Assembly (NCBI GenBank): GCA_009908535.1
Contig: JAAAOD010000078.1
Coordinates: 1-24,427 of the forward strand
Source of the DNA: Verrucomicrobiota bacterium
Lineage (GTDB): Bacteria > Verrucomicrobiota > Verrucomicrobiia > Opitutales > Oceanipulchritudinaceae
Direction: 5' to 3'
Length of the DNA stretch: 24,427 nucleotides
Under the pieces are notes generated by a model. The model was given only the letters and a program-made list of their open reading frames with translations, was not told where the DNA came from and did not search any database. This document shows, piece by piece, positions 15,149 to 23,364 of the stretch. The position numbers were made by a program, and so were the translations under genes. Numbering within the stretch: position 1 is the first letter of the stretch; every line of letters starts with the position of its first letter.

Positions 15149-17032
15149 ATGATGCCGATGACCACCGGTTTGCAGGATCCGGCCTTCCGAGCCCTGTTTG
15201 ATCAGTCGCGGGAGGCCATTCTGGTCGCGGAGGCGACCGATCCTCATGGCATCGTGGAGGTGAATCCCAGCGGCCATGCCATTCTCGCCTACGAACCGGG
15301 AGACCTCACCGGGCTGCCGCTCGGAAAAGTAACCTCCGGCGAGCAAAGCGTGGATTTCGAGGGCTTCATCCAGTCCGTCCTTCAACATGGTGAACCGCAG
15401 ACCCTGACCACATTTCTCCAGAGGGCCGATGGCCACCAGGTTCCCGCAGAATTCAGCCTCCGCCCCTTCACTGAAAACGGCCGCACCCTCCTCCTCGGCA
15501 CCTTCGAGGATATTTCCGAGCGCATGCGCGCCCTCCAGGATATCCAGCTGCGCAACATTGCCATTGCGAACGTCCAGTCCGGCGTGACCATCGCGGATGC
15601 GCGCCAGCCGGACCTGCCCCTCATTTATGTGAATCCCGGCTTCCAGAAAATGACGGGCTATTCCGCCAAGGAGGCCATCGGACGCAGCTGCCGCTTTCTC
15701 CAGGGTCAGGACCGCAATCAACCCCCTCTTGAAGAACTCCGGGACGCCCTCCGCAAAGGGGAGGCCTGCGTCGTGCAGTTGCGCAATTACCGCAAGGATG
15801 GCTCCCTGTTCTACAACGAGCTCCATATTTCCCCCGTGCGCAATGAACTGGGGGAGCTCACGCACTTCGTCGGTATCCAGCTCGATGTCACCGACCGGGT
15901 GCGTGCCAACGAAGTTCTTGAGCGCAGTGAACTGCGCTACCGGCAGCTGGCCAATGCCGTGGACGACCTGATCCTGCGCCGGACTCCCGAGGGCACCATT
16001 GAGTTTGCCAGTTCGGCAAGCAACCGGCTCCTCGGACGGGCACCGGAAAGCCTCATCGGGGACGATCTCAGCCGCCATGTGCATCCCGAGGATCTGCCCT
16101 CCTTCTCGGAACATTCCCGTGAAATTCTCCATGCCCGCGGTCCCCTCTCCATTTCCTTTCGTTTAATGGTGAAATCGGGAAAGTACCGCTGGTTCGAGTC
16201 GCGTGACAACCTTGCCGAGGAAACCAATGCCGAGGGGCCCGTCCTTGTCGTCAGCGTGCTCCGGGACATCACCCGCCGGAAGCGCGCAGAGGAGGAAATC
16301 CAACAGGCGCTCGAGCAGGAAAAGGAGATCAACGAGATCAAGACCCGTTTCATTTCCATGGTCAGCCATGAGTTCCGCACCCCCATGACCAGTATCCAGG
16401 CCAGCGCAGCCTTGCTTCGCAAATACAGCGACCGGCTTGCCGAGGACAAAAAAGCCAGCCATCTCGGCAATATCGAGACCTCCCTGCGCCGCATGAACCG
16501 TCTCCTTGACGACGTCCTCTTTTTCAGCCGCGCGGAAGCCAGCAGGGTCAAGGTCGAATGCAAACCCGTCCGGCTCGATGACTACTTCCAGACCATCACG
16601 GAAAGTTTCGAACCTATCCATCCGAACCGTTCCATCCTCTTCGACAGCCGCATCGACGGCGATCCCGTCTACCTCCTTGATCCCCACCTCCTCGACCATA
16701 TTTTCCAGAATCTCATTTCCAACGCGATCAAGTACTCGCCGCCGAACTCCACCGTCACCTGCACCGCGCAGGAAACCGAGGAACGCCTCCACATCGCTGT
16801 CCGCGATGTCGGTATCGGCATTCCAAAAATCGACCAGGAGAAGCTTTTCGTCGCCTTTCACCGGGCCGGAAACGTGGGTGCGCGCTCGGGAACCGGTCTC
16901 GGCCTCAATATCGCCCTCCGCGCGGTCGAGCTGCTCGGGGGCTCCCTCAGCTTTGAGTCTCGGCAGGGCGAAGGCTCCACCTTTCACGTCTATCTCCCCA
17001 GGGAATCACCCGCAACCAAGGACCCTACCTGA
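15149..17032 (+). CDS. PAS-LOV-PAS sensor histidine kinase (probable blue-light receptor)
   Basis: A 627-residue soluble kinase. A PAS domain (about 10-127) is followed by a LOV domain (about 133-250), a third PAS domain (about 262-377), a short coiled linker, HisKA with phospho-acceptor His407 (VSHEFRTP), and HATPase_c with N box NLISNAIKYS, G1 DVGIGIP and G2 GTGLGLNI. The LOV core has the photoactive Cys181 in GRSCRFLQG, plus the flavin-contacting residues Asn213 (NYRKDG), Asn223 (FYNELHI) and Gln244 (GIQLDVT). The only deviation is Ser180 in place of the usual Asn before Cys. There are no membrane segments. Starts at 15152 and 15158 are also possible; the frame upstream overlaps the gdhA leader. 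The stop overlaps the ATG of the response regulator by one base. Confidence 0.95.
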   Translation: MMPMTTGLQDPAFRALFDQSREAILVAEATDPHGIVEVNPSGHAILAYEPGDLTGLPLGKVTSGEQSVDFEGFIQSVLQHGEPQTLTTFLQRADGHQVPAEFSLRPFTENGRTLLLGTFEDISERMRALQDIQLRNIAIANVQSGVTIADARQPDLPLIYVNPGFQKMTGYSAKEAIGRSCRFLQGQDRNQPPLEELRDALRKGEACVVQLRNYRKDGSLFYNELHISPVRNELGELTHFVGIQLDVTDRVRANEVLERSELRYRQLANAVDDLILRRTPEGTIEFASSASNRLLGRAPESLIGDDLSRHVHPEDLPSFSEHSREILHARGPLSISFRLMVKSGKYRWFESRDNLAEETNAEGPVLVVSVLRDITRRKRAEEEIQQALEQEKEINEIKTRFISMVSHEFRTPMTSIQASAALLRKYSDRLAEDKKASHLGNIETSLRRMNRLLDDVLFFSRAEASRVKVECKPVRLDDYFQTITESFEPIHPNRSILFDSRIDGDPVYLLDPHLLDHIFQNLISNAIKYSPPNSTVTCTAQETEERLHIAVRDVGIGIPKIDQEKLFVAFHRAGNVGARSGTGLGLNIALRAVELLGGSLSFESRQGEGSTFHVYLPRESPATKDPT

Positions 17033-17769
17033 TGACCAAGATCCTGCTACTCGAAGACGATCCCGGCGTGCGCCTGCCTGTCGTCGACCTCCTCGAAACC
17101 GCCCACTACACCGTCCTGACCGCCGAGGACGGGCGCGCCGGTACCGAACTCGCCCGCAAGGAAAAGCCGGACCTGATTGTCTCCGACATCATGATGCCGG
17201 AAATGGACGGCTACGAGGTGTTCGAGGCCCTGCAGAAGGATCCCCTCACCGCCGTCATTCCTTTCATCTTCCTCACCGCGAAGACCGACCCGGCCGATAT
17301 CCGCGAGGGCCTCGGCCTCGGCGCGGATGATTACCTCACGAAGCCCTTTGAACCGGAGGCCCTGCTCGACGCCGTCGATACGCGACTGGAAAAATATCGG
17401 AAGATTTCCGAAGCCGCCCTCAAGGCGGAAGATAACCCCGACTACGACCAGATCTTCATCAAGGACGGGGAAAGCTGCTGGTTTGTCGAATACGAGAAGA
17501 TCCGCCTCCTTGAATCGGAGGATAATTACGTGCGCATCTTTTTCGACGACGAGAAACCCCTCGTCAGCCGGACCTTGAACTACCTTGAGGAGCGCCTGCC
17601 CGCGAAGCTGTTCTTCCGCGCCAACCGCAAGCAGATCATCAACCTGAAGTGGATCCGGCACATTCAGCCGTGGTTCAACGGCGGCCTCCTCGTCACCCTC
17701 AAGGACCATGCCAAGGTGCAGATGTCCCGCCGCGCTGCCCAGTCCTTCAAGGCGATCATGGGAATTTGA
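17032..17769 (+). CDS. Response regulator, REC-LytTR type
   Basis: A 245-residue response regulator. The N-terminal receiver domain (about 3-120) has the acidic pair Glu8/Asp9 and Asp10, phospho-acceptor Asp52 in VSDIMMPEMDG, a conserved Thr in FLTAKTD and the Lys in TKPFEP. The C-terminal LytTR DNA-binding domain (about 140-243) carries IRLLESEDNYVRIFF, FFRANRKQIINLKWI and the final LKDHAKVQMSRRAA strand-helix. It starts on the last base of the LOV-kinase stop (TGATG), so the two are translationally coupled and form a cognate pair. LytTR factors bind direct repeats upstream of target promoters; no target is obvious in the window. Receiver-LytTR proteins more often pair with LytS/AlgZ-type kinases, so the HisKA partner is less common. 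Confidence 0.95.
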   Translation: MTKILLLEDDPGVRLPVVDLLETAHYTVLTAEDGRAGTELARKEKPDLIVSDIMMPEMDGYEVFEALQKDPLTAVIPFIFLTAKTDPADIREGLGLGADDYLTKPFEPEALLDAVDTRLEKYRKISEAALKAEDNPDYDQIFIKDGESCWFVEYEKIRLLESEDNYVRIFFDDEKPLVSRTLNYLEERLPAKLFFRANRKQIINLKWIRHIQPWFNGGLLVTLKDHAKVQMSRRAAQSFKAIMGI

Positions 17770-17822
17770 GGCCGGTCCCCTCCGCAACCATCGCTGAAGC
17801 GCCGCCCTCATCGGGCGCCCGC

Positions 17823-18006
17823 CAATGAGCGAGGCCTTGAGGCCTTGTCGAGCCTTTCCGCGGCGACGGGGTTTTCTCCGTAGGGCCGGGTCTTGACCCC
17901 GCGCCCGCCGTGCTTGCGGAGCCCCCGCACAAGGCGGAGCCCTACAAAGGATGCTGGAACGTCTCCCAATGAGGGAGGCTCAGGCCTTGTCGTGCCCCTC
18001 CCCGGC
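17823..18006. repeat. Repeat-rich convergent intergenic element
   Basis: Two imperfect direct copies of a roughly 40-bp unit, beginning CAATGAGSGAGGC and containing AGGCCTTGTCG, lie at 17823-17863 and 17967-18006. Between them are an inverted pair GTAGGGC (17880-17886) and GCCCTAC (17939-17945), the small hairpin GGGTCTTGACCC (17888-17899), and a larger one with arms CCGCCGTGC and GCAC-AA-GGCGG. No ORF of note is present. The region separates the convergent response regulator and mscS genes and probably ends transcription from both sides, but its repeated structure suggests a mobile or dispersed element. Confidence 0.7.
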
Positions 18007-18021
18007 CACACGCGGCCCACC

Positions 18022-18849
18022 TCAGCCTTCTTCCGGCGTCTTGTACAGATGCACGTCGCGCTGTGGGAAGGGGATGCTGAGGCCTTCGGCTTCGAGGCGC
18101 TTCTTCATCGTTTCCTGCATATCCCAGTAGACGGCCCAGTAATCTTCGGCCTTGACCCAGGGACGGACGATGAAATTCACGCTGCTGTCGCCCAGTTCCG
18201 AGACTGCAATCGTCGGGGCGGGATCCTTCAGGCAGCGCTCATCGGCCTCCACCACGGAACGGAAGATTTCCTTGGCCTTGTCGATATCGTCACCGTAGCT
18301 GATCCCGAAGACCATGTCGCAACGCCGGGTGCTGTTGACGGTGAAATTGATGATGTGCGCCCCGAGGATCTGCGAGTTGGGCATGATGATCGCCTTGTTG
18401 TCGATGCTGTGCATGTTCGTCATGAGGATGCCGATCTCGTCGATCACCCCCATGACCCCACCGACCTCGACGAAGTCTCCCGCGCGGAAGGGACGGAAGA
18501 GAATAATGAGTACGCCGCTCGCAAAATTGGAGAGGGATCCCTGCAGGGCGAGGCCGACAGCAAGGCCGGCGGCACCCAGGACCGCGATGAACGAGGTCGT
18601 CTGCACGCCCAGCTGAGACACCGCCGTGATGATCACCGCGATCATGAGCAGGGCGTAAATGATATTGCTCAGAAATCCGGTCAGCGCGGCGTCCACCTTG
18701 CGCTTCTGCATCGATTTGCGGAAGAGGCTCCGCAACCAGCTGGCGATCCATTTCCCGACGATCAGGATGGCGAGGGCCGCGACGATGCGCAGGCCATAAT
18801 CGGTGACAAGGGTGACAATGTTGTCGATTTGTTCTTGACTGAGTTCCAT
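18022..18849 (-). CDS. mscS: Small-conductance mechanosensitive channel, MscS family
   Basis: A 275-residue inner-membrane channel, near the 286 residues of E. coli MscS. Three transmembrane segments are predicted (about 17-38, 57-80 and 86-118). TM3 shows the glycine/alanine-packed pore helix AAGLAVGLALQGSLSNFASG, followed by the beta-domain (FRPFRAGDFVEVGGVMGVIDEIG) and a C-terminal alpha/beta vestibule domain. Such channels release solutes on hypo-osmotic shock. GGAGGG, read on the minus strand at 18863-18858, lies nine bases ahead of the ATG, one of the few strong ribosome-binding sites here. It follows the DUF481 gene on the same strand after 38 bp, so the two are probably cotranscribed. 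Confidence 0.96.
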   Translation of the reverse strand: MELSQEQIDNIVTLVTDYGLRIVAALAILIVGKWIASWLRSLFRKSMQKRKVDAALTGFLSNIIYALLMIAVIITAVSQLGVQTTSFIAVLGAAGLAVGLALQGSLSNFASGVLIILFRPFRAGDFVEVGGVMGVIDEIGILMTNMHSIDNKAIIMPNSQILGAHIINFTVNSTRRCDMVFGISYGDDIDKAKEIFRSVVEADERCLKDPAPTIAVSELGDSSVNFIVRPWVKAEDYWAVYWDMQETMKKRLEAEGLSIPFPQRDVHLYKTPEEG

Positions 18850-18887
18850 GGTAGTTTCCCTCCGTTTTCGGGTTCGTTGGTGCGAAT

Positions 18888-19949
18888 TTACTTCCAGTTG
18901 AGGAGGAGTCGCGCGAAATAAGTTGTATCCAATCGCTCGCGATTCCCGTCCGGCTGGCTGTTGTAGTCATGGGCAAGACCGAGGCGCAGCGTCCAGAAGT
19001 CGGAGGTTCCGAGCGGAATGTTAACGCCGGATTCATGCTCGATGAGATAGTCGCCGAAGTCGTCGACGCTGGGCACGTATTTGAGACTGGATACAAGGCT
19101 GCCCCAGTCGGCGAACTGCCAGTCGAGGTCGAGCCCGAAATCAAGGCCGGGAAAGTCCTCCGCATCCGATGCCGGGTCGGTGTAATCCTCATAACGGTAG
19201 CTGATACCGGCGCTGCCTTCCAATTCGAGGCGCTCGCGCTTGATGAAGCGGTAGGTCAGGCCGGCCGCGGAAGTGGAGCGGAACTCGATCCCCTCGAACG
19301 GATCCCGCTCCAGTTCCTCGCGGACAAACCAGCCCATCCGCTCGGTGAAAAAGTTCGTGTAGCGAACCCCGCCGACCTGCTCGTCGTCGGTTTTGACGCC
19401 CTCCGTCTCCTTGTAGGTGTAGTGCCCGTAGAACTGCAGGCGGTCGTCGGCGCCTTCGAGGGTGGCGTCGAAATTGAGGGCGCTGCCGAATTCATCGGTA
19501 TTGCCGTCGCTTCCGGTGATGTCCGCACCCACCGTGAAACTCCATTTGCGCCGCAATTCTTCCATGGCCGCCTCGCGCGCCACCACTTGCGGATCGCGCT
19601 CGCCCGCCGACCATGCCGTTTCCACCGCATCCAGACGAGTCCGCGCCGTCCCGGTGGGGGAAGCCACCTCCAGGCGACCTTCGCCCTCCGATTCCACCGG
19701 ACCGACAAGGACTTGGCCCCCTTCCGTACGCAGGCTGACCGTTTCCCCGGAGGAAAGATCCGCCACCTGTTCCATGGGGATCTCCAGCGTTCCTGCGAAG
19801 GCGGTCTCGAAATGGGCCACACCTTCGTGGATTTTCACGAGATTCCCCTGCAAGGTCGAGCCATCCGTCAGTTCAAGCGTCGCCGCCTGTGCGTTTCCGA
19901 GCATCCCCGCCATCAGGGCGAGGCTTCCCAGCATCCGTTTTCCAATCAT
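18888..19949 (-). CDS. DUF481 family outer-membrane beta-barrel protein (YdiY-like)
   Basis: A 353-residue exported protein. Residues 1-22 form a signal peptide ending at AQA. A mature N-terminal domain (about 24-120) has repeated short beta-strand motifs such as LELTDGSTLQGNLVKI, and the C-terminal part (about 140-353) has alternating strands with many aromatic and charged residues ending in an ARLLLNWK strand, typical of an outer-membrane barrel. DUF481 proteins such as YdiY are described as salt-induced outer-membrane proteins, but their function is not settled. The ATG at 19949 is chosen because it gives the signal peptide; the frame is open further upstream without a sensible N-terminus. 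A TATAAT box lies 29 bases upstream on the same strand. Confidence 0.88.
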   Translation of the reverse strand: MIGKRMLGSLALMAGMLGNAQAATLELTDGSTLQGNLVKIHEGVAHFETAFAGTLEIPMEQVADLSSGETVSLRTEGGQVLVGPVESEGEGRLEVASPTGTARTRLDAVETAWSAGERDPQVVAREAAMEELRRKWSFTVGADITGSDGNTDEFGSALNFDATLEGADDRLQFYGHYTYKETEGVKTDDEQVGGVRYTNFFTERMGWFVREELERDPFEGIEFRSTSAAGLTYRFIKRERLELEGSAGISYRYEDYTDPASDAEDFPGLDFGLDLDWQFADWGSLVSSLKYVPSVDDFGDYLIEHESGVNIPLGTSDFWTLRLGLAHDYNSQPDGNRERLDTTYFARLLLNWK

Positions 19950-19977
19950 GAGGTGTCTGTAGTTGAGAGGTTGTAAG

Positions 19978-19983
19978 ATTATA
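19978..19983 (-). promoter_or_regulatory. Candidate -10 box of the DUF481-mscS transcript
   Basis: A perfect TATAAT on the minus strand lies 29 bases ahead of the DUF481 start. No good -35 is visible at 16-18 bases. It sits in the AT-rich part (about 19970-20090) of the divergent gap 19950-20143 shared with the Mrp operon. Apart from this box I see no gene, RNA or clear operator in that gap; on the plus strand TTGACT at 20097 and TATGAT at 20058 have no properly spaced partners. Confidence 0.35.
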
Positions 19984-20143
19984 AAACCGAATTGTTTGCT
20001 AGGTACCTTTTCCTTCTTCTCCAAGAAAAATCTTCCGGAATCTCGATCCGCTAAAGATATGATCTGCATTTCATGAATTCTTTTTCCTTTGTTGGGTTGA
20101 CTCTCGTCGTCGCCCGGCAAGGTTGGCTCCGTTCGCAATCGCA

Positions 20144-22495
20144 ATGGAGACCTCCACCATATTGATCCTCCTCGCGCTGGTCCTGCCGTGGCTGGCCATG
20201 GGCCTGCTGGCCTTTGCCGGGCCCTGGTCGCGGGGACAGGCACCGGCCCGCTGGGTGTGGCTCGTGCCGGCGGCGGCAACGACGGTCTTCCTGCTGCTTT
20301 GCGGCCAGGGATTCGCGCGGGGTGAAGAGGTGACGGAGGTGCTCTCCCTGTTCCCCGAAATGGGCATCCGCATGAGCCTGCAGATCGACGGGCTGAGCCT
20401 CTTTTTCGGTCTTGTCGTGGCCGGAATGGGGACGCTGATTTTCCTCTACACGGGCAGTTATTTTGCGGAGAAGCCCAAAGAATTCCGCCCGTTCTACCTT
20501 TACCTTCTTTTGTTTCTGGCCGCGATGCTGGGAACCGTATTTTCCGGCAATCTGCTCCTGCTCTACGTGTGGTGGGAGCTGACGGGCATCGCCTCCTTCT
20601 TCCTCATCGGCTATCTGCACCGGTCGGAGGCGTCGCGCGCGGGGGCGCGCATGGCGCTGCTTACGACGGTGACGACAGGCATGTGCCTGCTCGCGGGCAT
20701 CCTGCTGGTCGGCCTGACAGCGGGCACCTTCGAAATCACGGAACTGGCCGCGCGGGCACAGGAATACGCCGGCGATCCGCTCTGGCAGAGCGGTTTTATT
20801 CTGATCGTGCTGGGGGCCTTCGGGAAATCGGCGCAATTCCCGTTCTTTTACTGGCTTCCGAACGCCATGGCGGCCCCGACCCCGGTCTCGGCCTACCTGC
20901 ACAGCGCGACGATGGTGAAACTGGGGGTCTTTCTGGTCGCCCGCATTTTCCCGATCTTCCGTTCCCTCGACGCATGGGTGCCCCTGCTGATCCTGATCGG
21001 CTTCTCCACTTTCCTGCTCGGCGCCTTTCTCAGCCTCATGTCGCACAAGCTGAAGGCAATCCTTGCCTTCTCGACGGTGAGCCAGCTCGGATTCCTCATC
21101 GGCTTTTACGGTATCTCTCCGGTGAACGGGACGCACTGGGATTTCCTGCATATCACGAATCACGTGCTCTACAAAGGGGCCCTCTTCATGGTCGTCGGGA
21201 TCATTGACCATGCGACCGGCATCAAGGACATCCGCCAGCTTGGAGGGCTGCGCCGGCGCATGCCCCTGTTGTTCATGATTACGCTCATCTCGGCGGCCTC
21301 CATGGCGGGAGTCATCTTCACCTCCGGTTTTCTAAGCAAGGAATACATGCTTAAAGAGAAGCTGGATTACCTGAATGACGGGGTTTTTCTGAACTTCCTT
21401 CCCATCCTGCTGGTGATCATCGGCTCGGTCTTCAAAGTGGCTTTCTCGGCGCGCTTTGTCGCCAGCGTGTACCTTGGTCGGGAACCGGAGGCAGTCCAGG
21501 CGCACTTCCACAAGCCCTCCCTTTTCTTTCAAATGCCACCGGCCATCCTCACGGGCCTCACCCTTCTTTTCGGAATGTTTCCGCTTCTCCTTGAGCGGAG
21601 CCTGGGAGTTTTTCATGTCGCCGGCCTTCACGCCGATCCCCACACCCCCCTGAAACTCTGGCACGGCCTTGCCAGCCCGGCCTTTCAAATCAGCTGCGGC
21701 ATCCTTCTCGGGGGCATGGTCCTCTACGCCTTTGCGAGGAAGGACGGCTGGCGGTTCGCGCGCGTACCCGCCTTGCTGCGCTTTGACGACGCCTTCAACC
21801 GGGGCGTGCGGGAGTTGCCCGTCTTTGCCGGGCGGATCTCCCGTTTTCTCGGCACTGACCATCCCGTGAGGTACGCGCCCATTGTCCTTGGCGCCGGCCT
21901 CCTCTGGGTCGGGCTGCCCCTCCTCAGCGAGCTGCCCCTGCCCCTACCGGACGTACCGGAGGCCGGAGAGTGGCTGATGGGGACCCTCGCGGCGCTTCTG
22001 CTCGTGGCGGCGGGCCTTTGCCTCCTTTTTGCGCGTTCGTGGAAAGCCCAGGTTATTCTCGTCGGAAGTATAGGATTTCTCATCACCTTTTATTTCGTCC
22101 TCTACCGGGCGCCGGACCTCGCCCTGACGCAGATCCTCGTCGAGGCGGCTTCGCTGGTGCTGCTGCTGATCTTTATTCTGCGGTTCCCCTCGCTGCGGCA
22201 CAGTCCGGCGCGGCTTCCGGCGGGCCGGGCGTGGACGAATTTCTTCCTCGCCGCCGGCACGGGCCTCCTCATGTTCACCCTGACCCTGCTCTTCGCGGGG
22301 AGGCGCGCGCCGGAGCGACTCGGCGACGCCTACCTTGAAGCGAGCCTGCCCATGGCAAAGGGGACCAACGCGGTGAACACCATCCTCATCGATTTCCGCG
22401 GCTTTGACACTCTCCTTGAAATCGGGGTCCTCGTCATTGCCACTCTTGGAGTGATCGGCCTTCTGCGCCGCCGAAAGGAGGAACCGCATGCTTGA
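20144..22495 (+). CDS. mnhA: Na+/H+ antiporter subunit A (Mrp/Mnh), with MbhD/MbhE-like C-terminus
   Basis: A 783-residue, highly hydrophobic subunit of the multisubunit cation:proton antiporter. The N-terminal two thirds are homologous to NADH dehydrogenase ND5-like antiporter subunits, with key residues Glu145 (WWELTG), Lys228 (AFGKSAQFPF) and Lys259 (ATMVKLGVF), plus the NHVLYKGALF lysine. The C-terminal part adds the MbhD-like RAPDLALTQILVE segment and an MbhE-like ending (NTILIDFRGFDTLLEIGVL). This is the standard architecture and length of MrpA. ATG 20144 is preferred; an in-frame TTG at 20123 would add seven residues. Neither has a well-spaced ribosome-binding site. It leads the operon and overlaps the next gene by eight bases. 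Confidence 0.95.
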   Translation: METSTILILLALVLPWLAMGLLAFAGPWSRGQAPARWVWLVPAAATTVFLLLCGQGFARGEEVTEVLSLFPEMGIRMSLQIDGLSLFFGLVVAGMGTLIFLYTGSYFAEKPKEFRPFYLYLLLFLAAMLGTVFSGNLLLLYVWWELTGIASFFLIGYLHRSEASRAGARMALLTTVTTGMCLLAGILLVGLTAGTFEITELAARAQEYAGDPLWQSGFILIVLGAFGKSAQFPFFYWLPNAMAAPTPVSAYLHSATMVKLGVFLVARIFPIFRSLDAWVPLLILIGFSTFLLGAFLSLMSHKLKAILAFSTVSQLGFLIGFYGISPVNGTHWDFLHITNHVLYKGALFMVVGIIDHATGIKDIRQLGGLRRRMPLLFMITLISAASMAGVIFTSGFLSKEYMLKEKLDYLNDGVFLNFLPILLVIIGSVFKVAFSARFVASVYLGREPEAVQAHFHKPSLFFQMPPAILTGLTLLFGMFPLLLERSLGVFHVAGLHADPHTPLKLWHGLASPAFQISCGILLGGMVLYAFARKDGWRFARVPALLRFDDAFNRGVRELPVFAGRISRFLGTDHPVRYAPIVLGAGLLWVGLPLLSELPLPLPDVPEAGEWLMGTLAALLLVAAGLCLLFARSWKAQVILVGSIGFLITFYFVLYRAPDLALTQILVEAASLVLLLIFILRFPSLRHSPARLPAGRAWTNFFLAAGTGLLMFTLTLLFAGRRAPERLGDAYLEASLPMAKGTNAVNTILIDFRGFDTLLEIGVLVIATLGVIGLLRRRKEEPHA

Positions 22496-23021
22496 TTCCG
22501 ATTCCTTCATCCTGCGGAAGACGGCCACGGCGATCGCCTTCATTGTGCAGATCTTCGCCGTCTATCTGTTCTTTCGCGGACACAATCTTCCCGGTGGCGG
22601 CTTCATTGCCGGCGTGGGAAGCGCCATCGGGATGTTGCTGCTGCTGCTGGCAAACGGGAAAGCCTTTGCGCCGCGGCTTTGTCCCTTTGATCCCCTGCGC
22701 CTTGCCGGCTACGGGCTGCTCATCGCGGTCCTTGCCGGAATTCCGGGAATGGTTTTCGACGAGGCCTTCCTCACCCAATACCACTACAAGGCCGAAAAGG
22801 TGGTCTTTTTCGACCAGCTCTACCTCGGGACGCCGCTGCTGTTCGACCTCGGCGTCTTTCTTACCGTGGTGGGCGTGGTCCTGAAAATCACCTTTCTTCT
22901 CATGGACGCCTTGGACGGGCAGCGGGACGGCCCGGCAGCGCCCTTCCACCTTCCCCTTGCCGAAAAGGAGGAACCCCTTCATGCCGCCCGCAGCGAAGAG
23001 AAAGGAGGGGCCACGGAATGA
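22488..23021 (+). CDS. mnhB: Na+/H+ antiporter subunit B (Mrp/Mnh)
   Basis: A 177-residue membrane subunit with about four hydrophobic segments and the family motif FRGHNLPGGGFIAG (about 29-42). The C-terminal helix region (DLGVFLTVVGVVLKI) is followed by a charged 35-residue tail, so the protein is longer than many MnhB (about 140-150). AAAGGAGG at 22474-22481 lies six bases before the ATG, and the gene overlaps mnhA by eight bases, giving tight coupling. The stop overlaps the next ATG as ATGA. Confidence 0.94.
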   Translation: MLDSDSFILRKTATAIAFIVQIFAVYLFFRGHNLPGGGFIAGVGSAIGMLLLLLANGKAFAPRLCPFDPLRLAGYGLLIAVLAGIPGMVFDEAFLTQYHYKAEKVVFFDQLYLGTPLLFDLGVFLTVVGVVLKITFLLMDALDGQRDGPAAPFHLPLAEKEEPLHAARSEEKGGATE

Positions 23022-23362
23022 TCTGGATCACCGCCCTTCTCATCGGATTCCTTTTTGCCCTCGCGGTCTGGTTTCTGCTGCACCGGGAATGGCTGCGCAT
23101 CCTTTTCGGCGTCCTCATCCTCGGCCACGCGGCCAACCTCGTCATCCTCGCCTCTTCCGGGGATCCCCGGGGGAAAAGCCCCCCCATTACCGGCGGAGAG
23201 GCGCCTTTTCTCGCCGATCCCCTCCCCCAGGCCTTGCTCCTGACCGCGATCGTCATCGGCTTTGCTGTTTTCGCGTATGTCCTGACGCTCCTGTACCGTC
23301 TTCTCGTCGAATATGAACGCGAGGAGCTTGACCAGCTTTATTCCGACGAAGGGACGGATTGA
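23018..23362 (+). CDS. mnhC: Na+/H+ antiporter subunit C (Mrp/Mnh, NuoK-like)
   Basis: A 114-residue three-helix membrane protein related to NuoK. The helices cover about 3-20, 27-46 and 70-95, with ILGHAANLVILASSG in the second and a PLPQALLLTAIVIGFA segment opening the third, as expected for MrpC. The start overlaps mnhB (ATGA), and AAAGGAGG at 23001-23008 lies nine bases upstream. mnhD follows after two bases. Confidence 0.94.
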   Translation: MIWITALLIGFLFALAVWFLLHREWLRILFGVLILGHAANLVILASSGDPRGKSPPITGGEAPFLADPLPQALLLTAIVIGFAVFAYVLTLLYRLLVEYEREELDQLYSDEGTD

Positions 23363-23364
23363 TC

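Noticed and set aside
20097..20122. TTGACT as the -35 box of the Mrp operon promoter
   Set aside because: No -10-like hexamer occurs 16-18 bases downstream; the sequence there is GC-rich.
22964..23316. AAAAGGAGG followed by an ATG at 22981 inside mnhB, suggesting an internal gene
   Set aside because: The frame (from 22981 or 22957) is Pro/Arg-rich without a domain and overlaps mnhB and mnhC, which have their own start signals.
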